Assembly (NCBI GenBank): GCA_045617525.1
Contig: JAZLIT010000055.1
Span: 1-5,522, forward strand
DNA length: 5,522 bases
Origin: JAZLIT01 sp045617525
Lineage (GTDB): Bacteria > Bacillota > Bacilli > Bacillales_A > Planococcaceae
Reading direction: 5' to 3'
The notes under the pieces are model-generated. The model searched no databases. It was not told the origin of the DNA and saw only the letters and a program-made list of their open reading frames with translations. Position numbers and translations under genes: made by a program. This document shows, in pieces, positions 5,185 through 5,522 of this stretch; position 1 is the first letter of the stretch, and each line of letters opens with the position of its first letter.

Positions 5185-5201
5185 TGTAATCGTACTGTAA
5201 A
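5185..5201 (+). promoter_or_regulatory. WalR (YycF) binding box upstream of the LysM gene
   Basis: TGTAAT (5185-5190), five bases (CGTAC), then TGTAAA (5196-5201) fits the known WalR consensus TGTWAH-N5-TGTWAH at every defined position. WalKR is the essential two-component system that matches wall-hydrolase expression to growth in Bacillales, and LysM-containing wall genes such as B. subtilis yocH are members of its regulon. The box lies 81 bases before the start codon and ends four bases upstream of a possible -35, a position suited to activation. Confidence 0.65.
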
Positions 5202-5205
5202 AATC

Positions 5206-5234
5206 CTGCCAAATATTAAGGGATGAATTATTCT
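5206..5234 (+). promoter_or_regulatory. Possible sigma-A promoter for the LysM gene
   Basis: CTGCCA (5206-5211, 4 of 6 bases) is followed after exactly 17 bases by TATTCT (5229-5234, 4 of 6 with the key T, A and last T). Transcription would start near 5241, giving a leader of about 42 bases. A weak core promoter next to a WalR box would fit activator dependence. TACTAT (5246-5251) is an alternative -10 with a poorer -35. Confidence 0.38.
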
Positions 5235-5282
5235 AGAAAACTATTTACTATGGTAATAGAACAAGTCGAAAGGAATGGTTAG

Positions 5283-5522
5283 ATGTTTAAAAATATTAAA
5301 AAAGTGGCGATCGCCGCAGTATTATCTTTATCTTTAGTTGTTCCAATGACTACTATGGCAGCAGGTTCATATACAGTAATTTCAGGCGATACACTTTGGA
5401 AAATTGCCGTTAACACGCAAACAGGTGTACAGGAGTTAATCGATTTAAATCCACAACTTTCAAATCCAAATCAAATTTACCCAGGGCAAACAATTAATGT
5501 TCCTTCAAATGAACAAGCAAGT
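5283..5522 (+). CDS. Secreted LysM peptidoglycan-binding protein, 5' part only
   Basis: The first 80 residues are in the window and the rest lies beyond it. Residues 1-27 form a Sec signal peptide: basic start (K3, K6, K7), hydrophobic core AIAAVLSLSLVV, and a likely signal peptidase cleavage near A26-A27. A LysM domain follows (about 30-73), with YTVISGDTLWKIA at its start, LNPQLSNPNQIYPGQ in the middle and INVP at its end. It binds N-acetylglucosamine in the wall. ATG at 5283 has AAAGGA (5269-5274) eight bases upstream. The missing C-terminal part decides the role. Relatives with this start often carry a catalytic 3D (YocH-type), NlpC/P60 or CAP domain, or more LysM repeats. The WalR box upstream fits a wall-remodelling enzyme. 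A spore-coat LysM protein is less likely given that box. Confidence 0.92.
   Translation, partial: MFKNIKKVAIAAVLSLSLVVPMTTMAAGSYTVISGDTLWKIAVNTQTGVQELIDLNPQLSNPNQIYPGQTINVPSNEQAS

Noticed and set aside
5141..5200. 19-codon hydrophobic ORF (MNPDAKVFLTSIVSIVIVL)
   Set aside because: No Shine-Dalgarno sequence before the ATG, and its end overlaps the WalR box. Probably chance.
5092..5226. Cysteine-containing open frame with a CxC and a CxxC
   Set aside because: No start codon with a ribosome binding site, it overlaps the WalR box, and its length is within chance for AT-rich DNA.
4960..5280. c-di-AMP (ydaO/yuaA) riboswitch before the wall-protein gene
   Set aside because: The conserved sequence blocks of that riboswitch are not present.

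Overview
The window looks like a low-GC Firmicute chromosome, order Bacillales, most likely a Lysinibacillus-like member of the Planococcaceae/Caryophanaceae. The reasons are the AT-rich genes and spacers, strong AAGGAG-type ribosome binding sites, a threonyl-tRNA synthetase gene controlled by a T-box leader, and a WalR-type box in front of a LysM wall-protein gene. The genus is inferred from general resemblance, not from a search.

Layout. Positions 1-138 are GC-rich and repeat-like, with a long perfect hairpin at 67-105. They may be the edge of a mobile element whose body lies to the left. At 194-706 (minus) is a 170-residue membrane protein of unknown function built from three repeated helical hairpins, starting at TTG. 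From 872 to 1168 there is a sigma-A promoter and a complete T-box leader with its competing terminator. It controls thrS (1209-3143), which ends at a strong terminator (3199-3244). A spacer with an 18-bp operator-like palindrome (3392-3409) leads into a short YitT-family membrane protein. Its best start is CTG at 3460, so its first 79 residues are missed if the first ATG is used. It converges, with only 15 bases between the stops, on a minus-strand VTT/TVP38 (DedA-like) membrane protein at 4039-4596.

The 686 bases from 4597 to 5282 hold no intact large gene. They contain a possible 31-codon ORF or gene tail on the minus strand (4622-4717), the C-terminal motif V of a lost dUTPase (4770-4835), a terminator that probably belonged to that gene (4915-4963), an inverted-repeat region, and a WalR box with a plausible promoter. 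These last two precede a secreted LysM protein gene at 5283 that runs off the window.

The genes are mostly single transcription units, not one pathway. thrS responds to uncharged tRNA-Thr, the LysM gene probably responds to the WalKR cell-wall system, and the three membrane-protein genes have no visible functional link. The window shows gene decay around 4740-4840 and a possible insertion edge at the left. I did not find a convincing new multi-gene system. The most notable items are the CTG start, the threefold repeat protein and the dUTPase relic.
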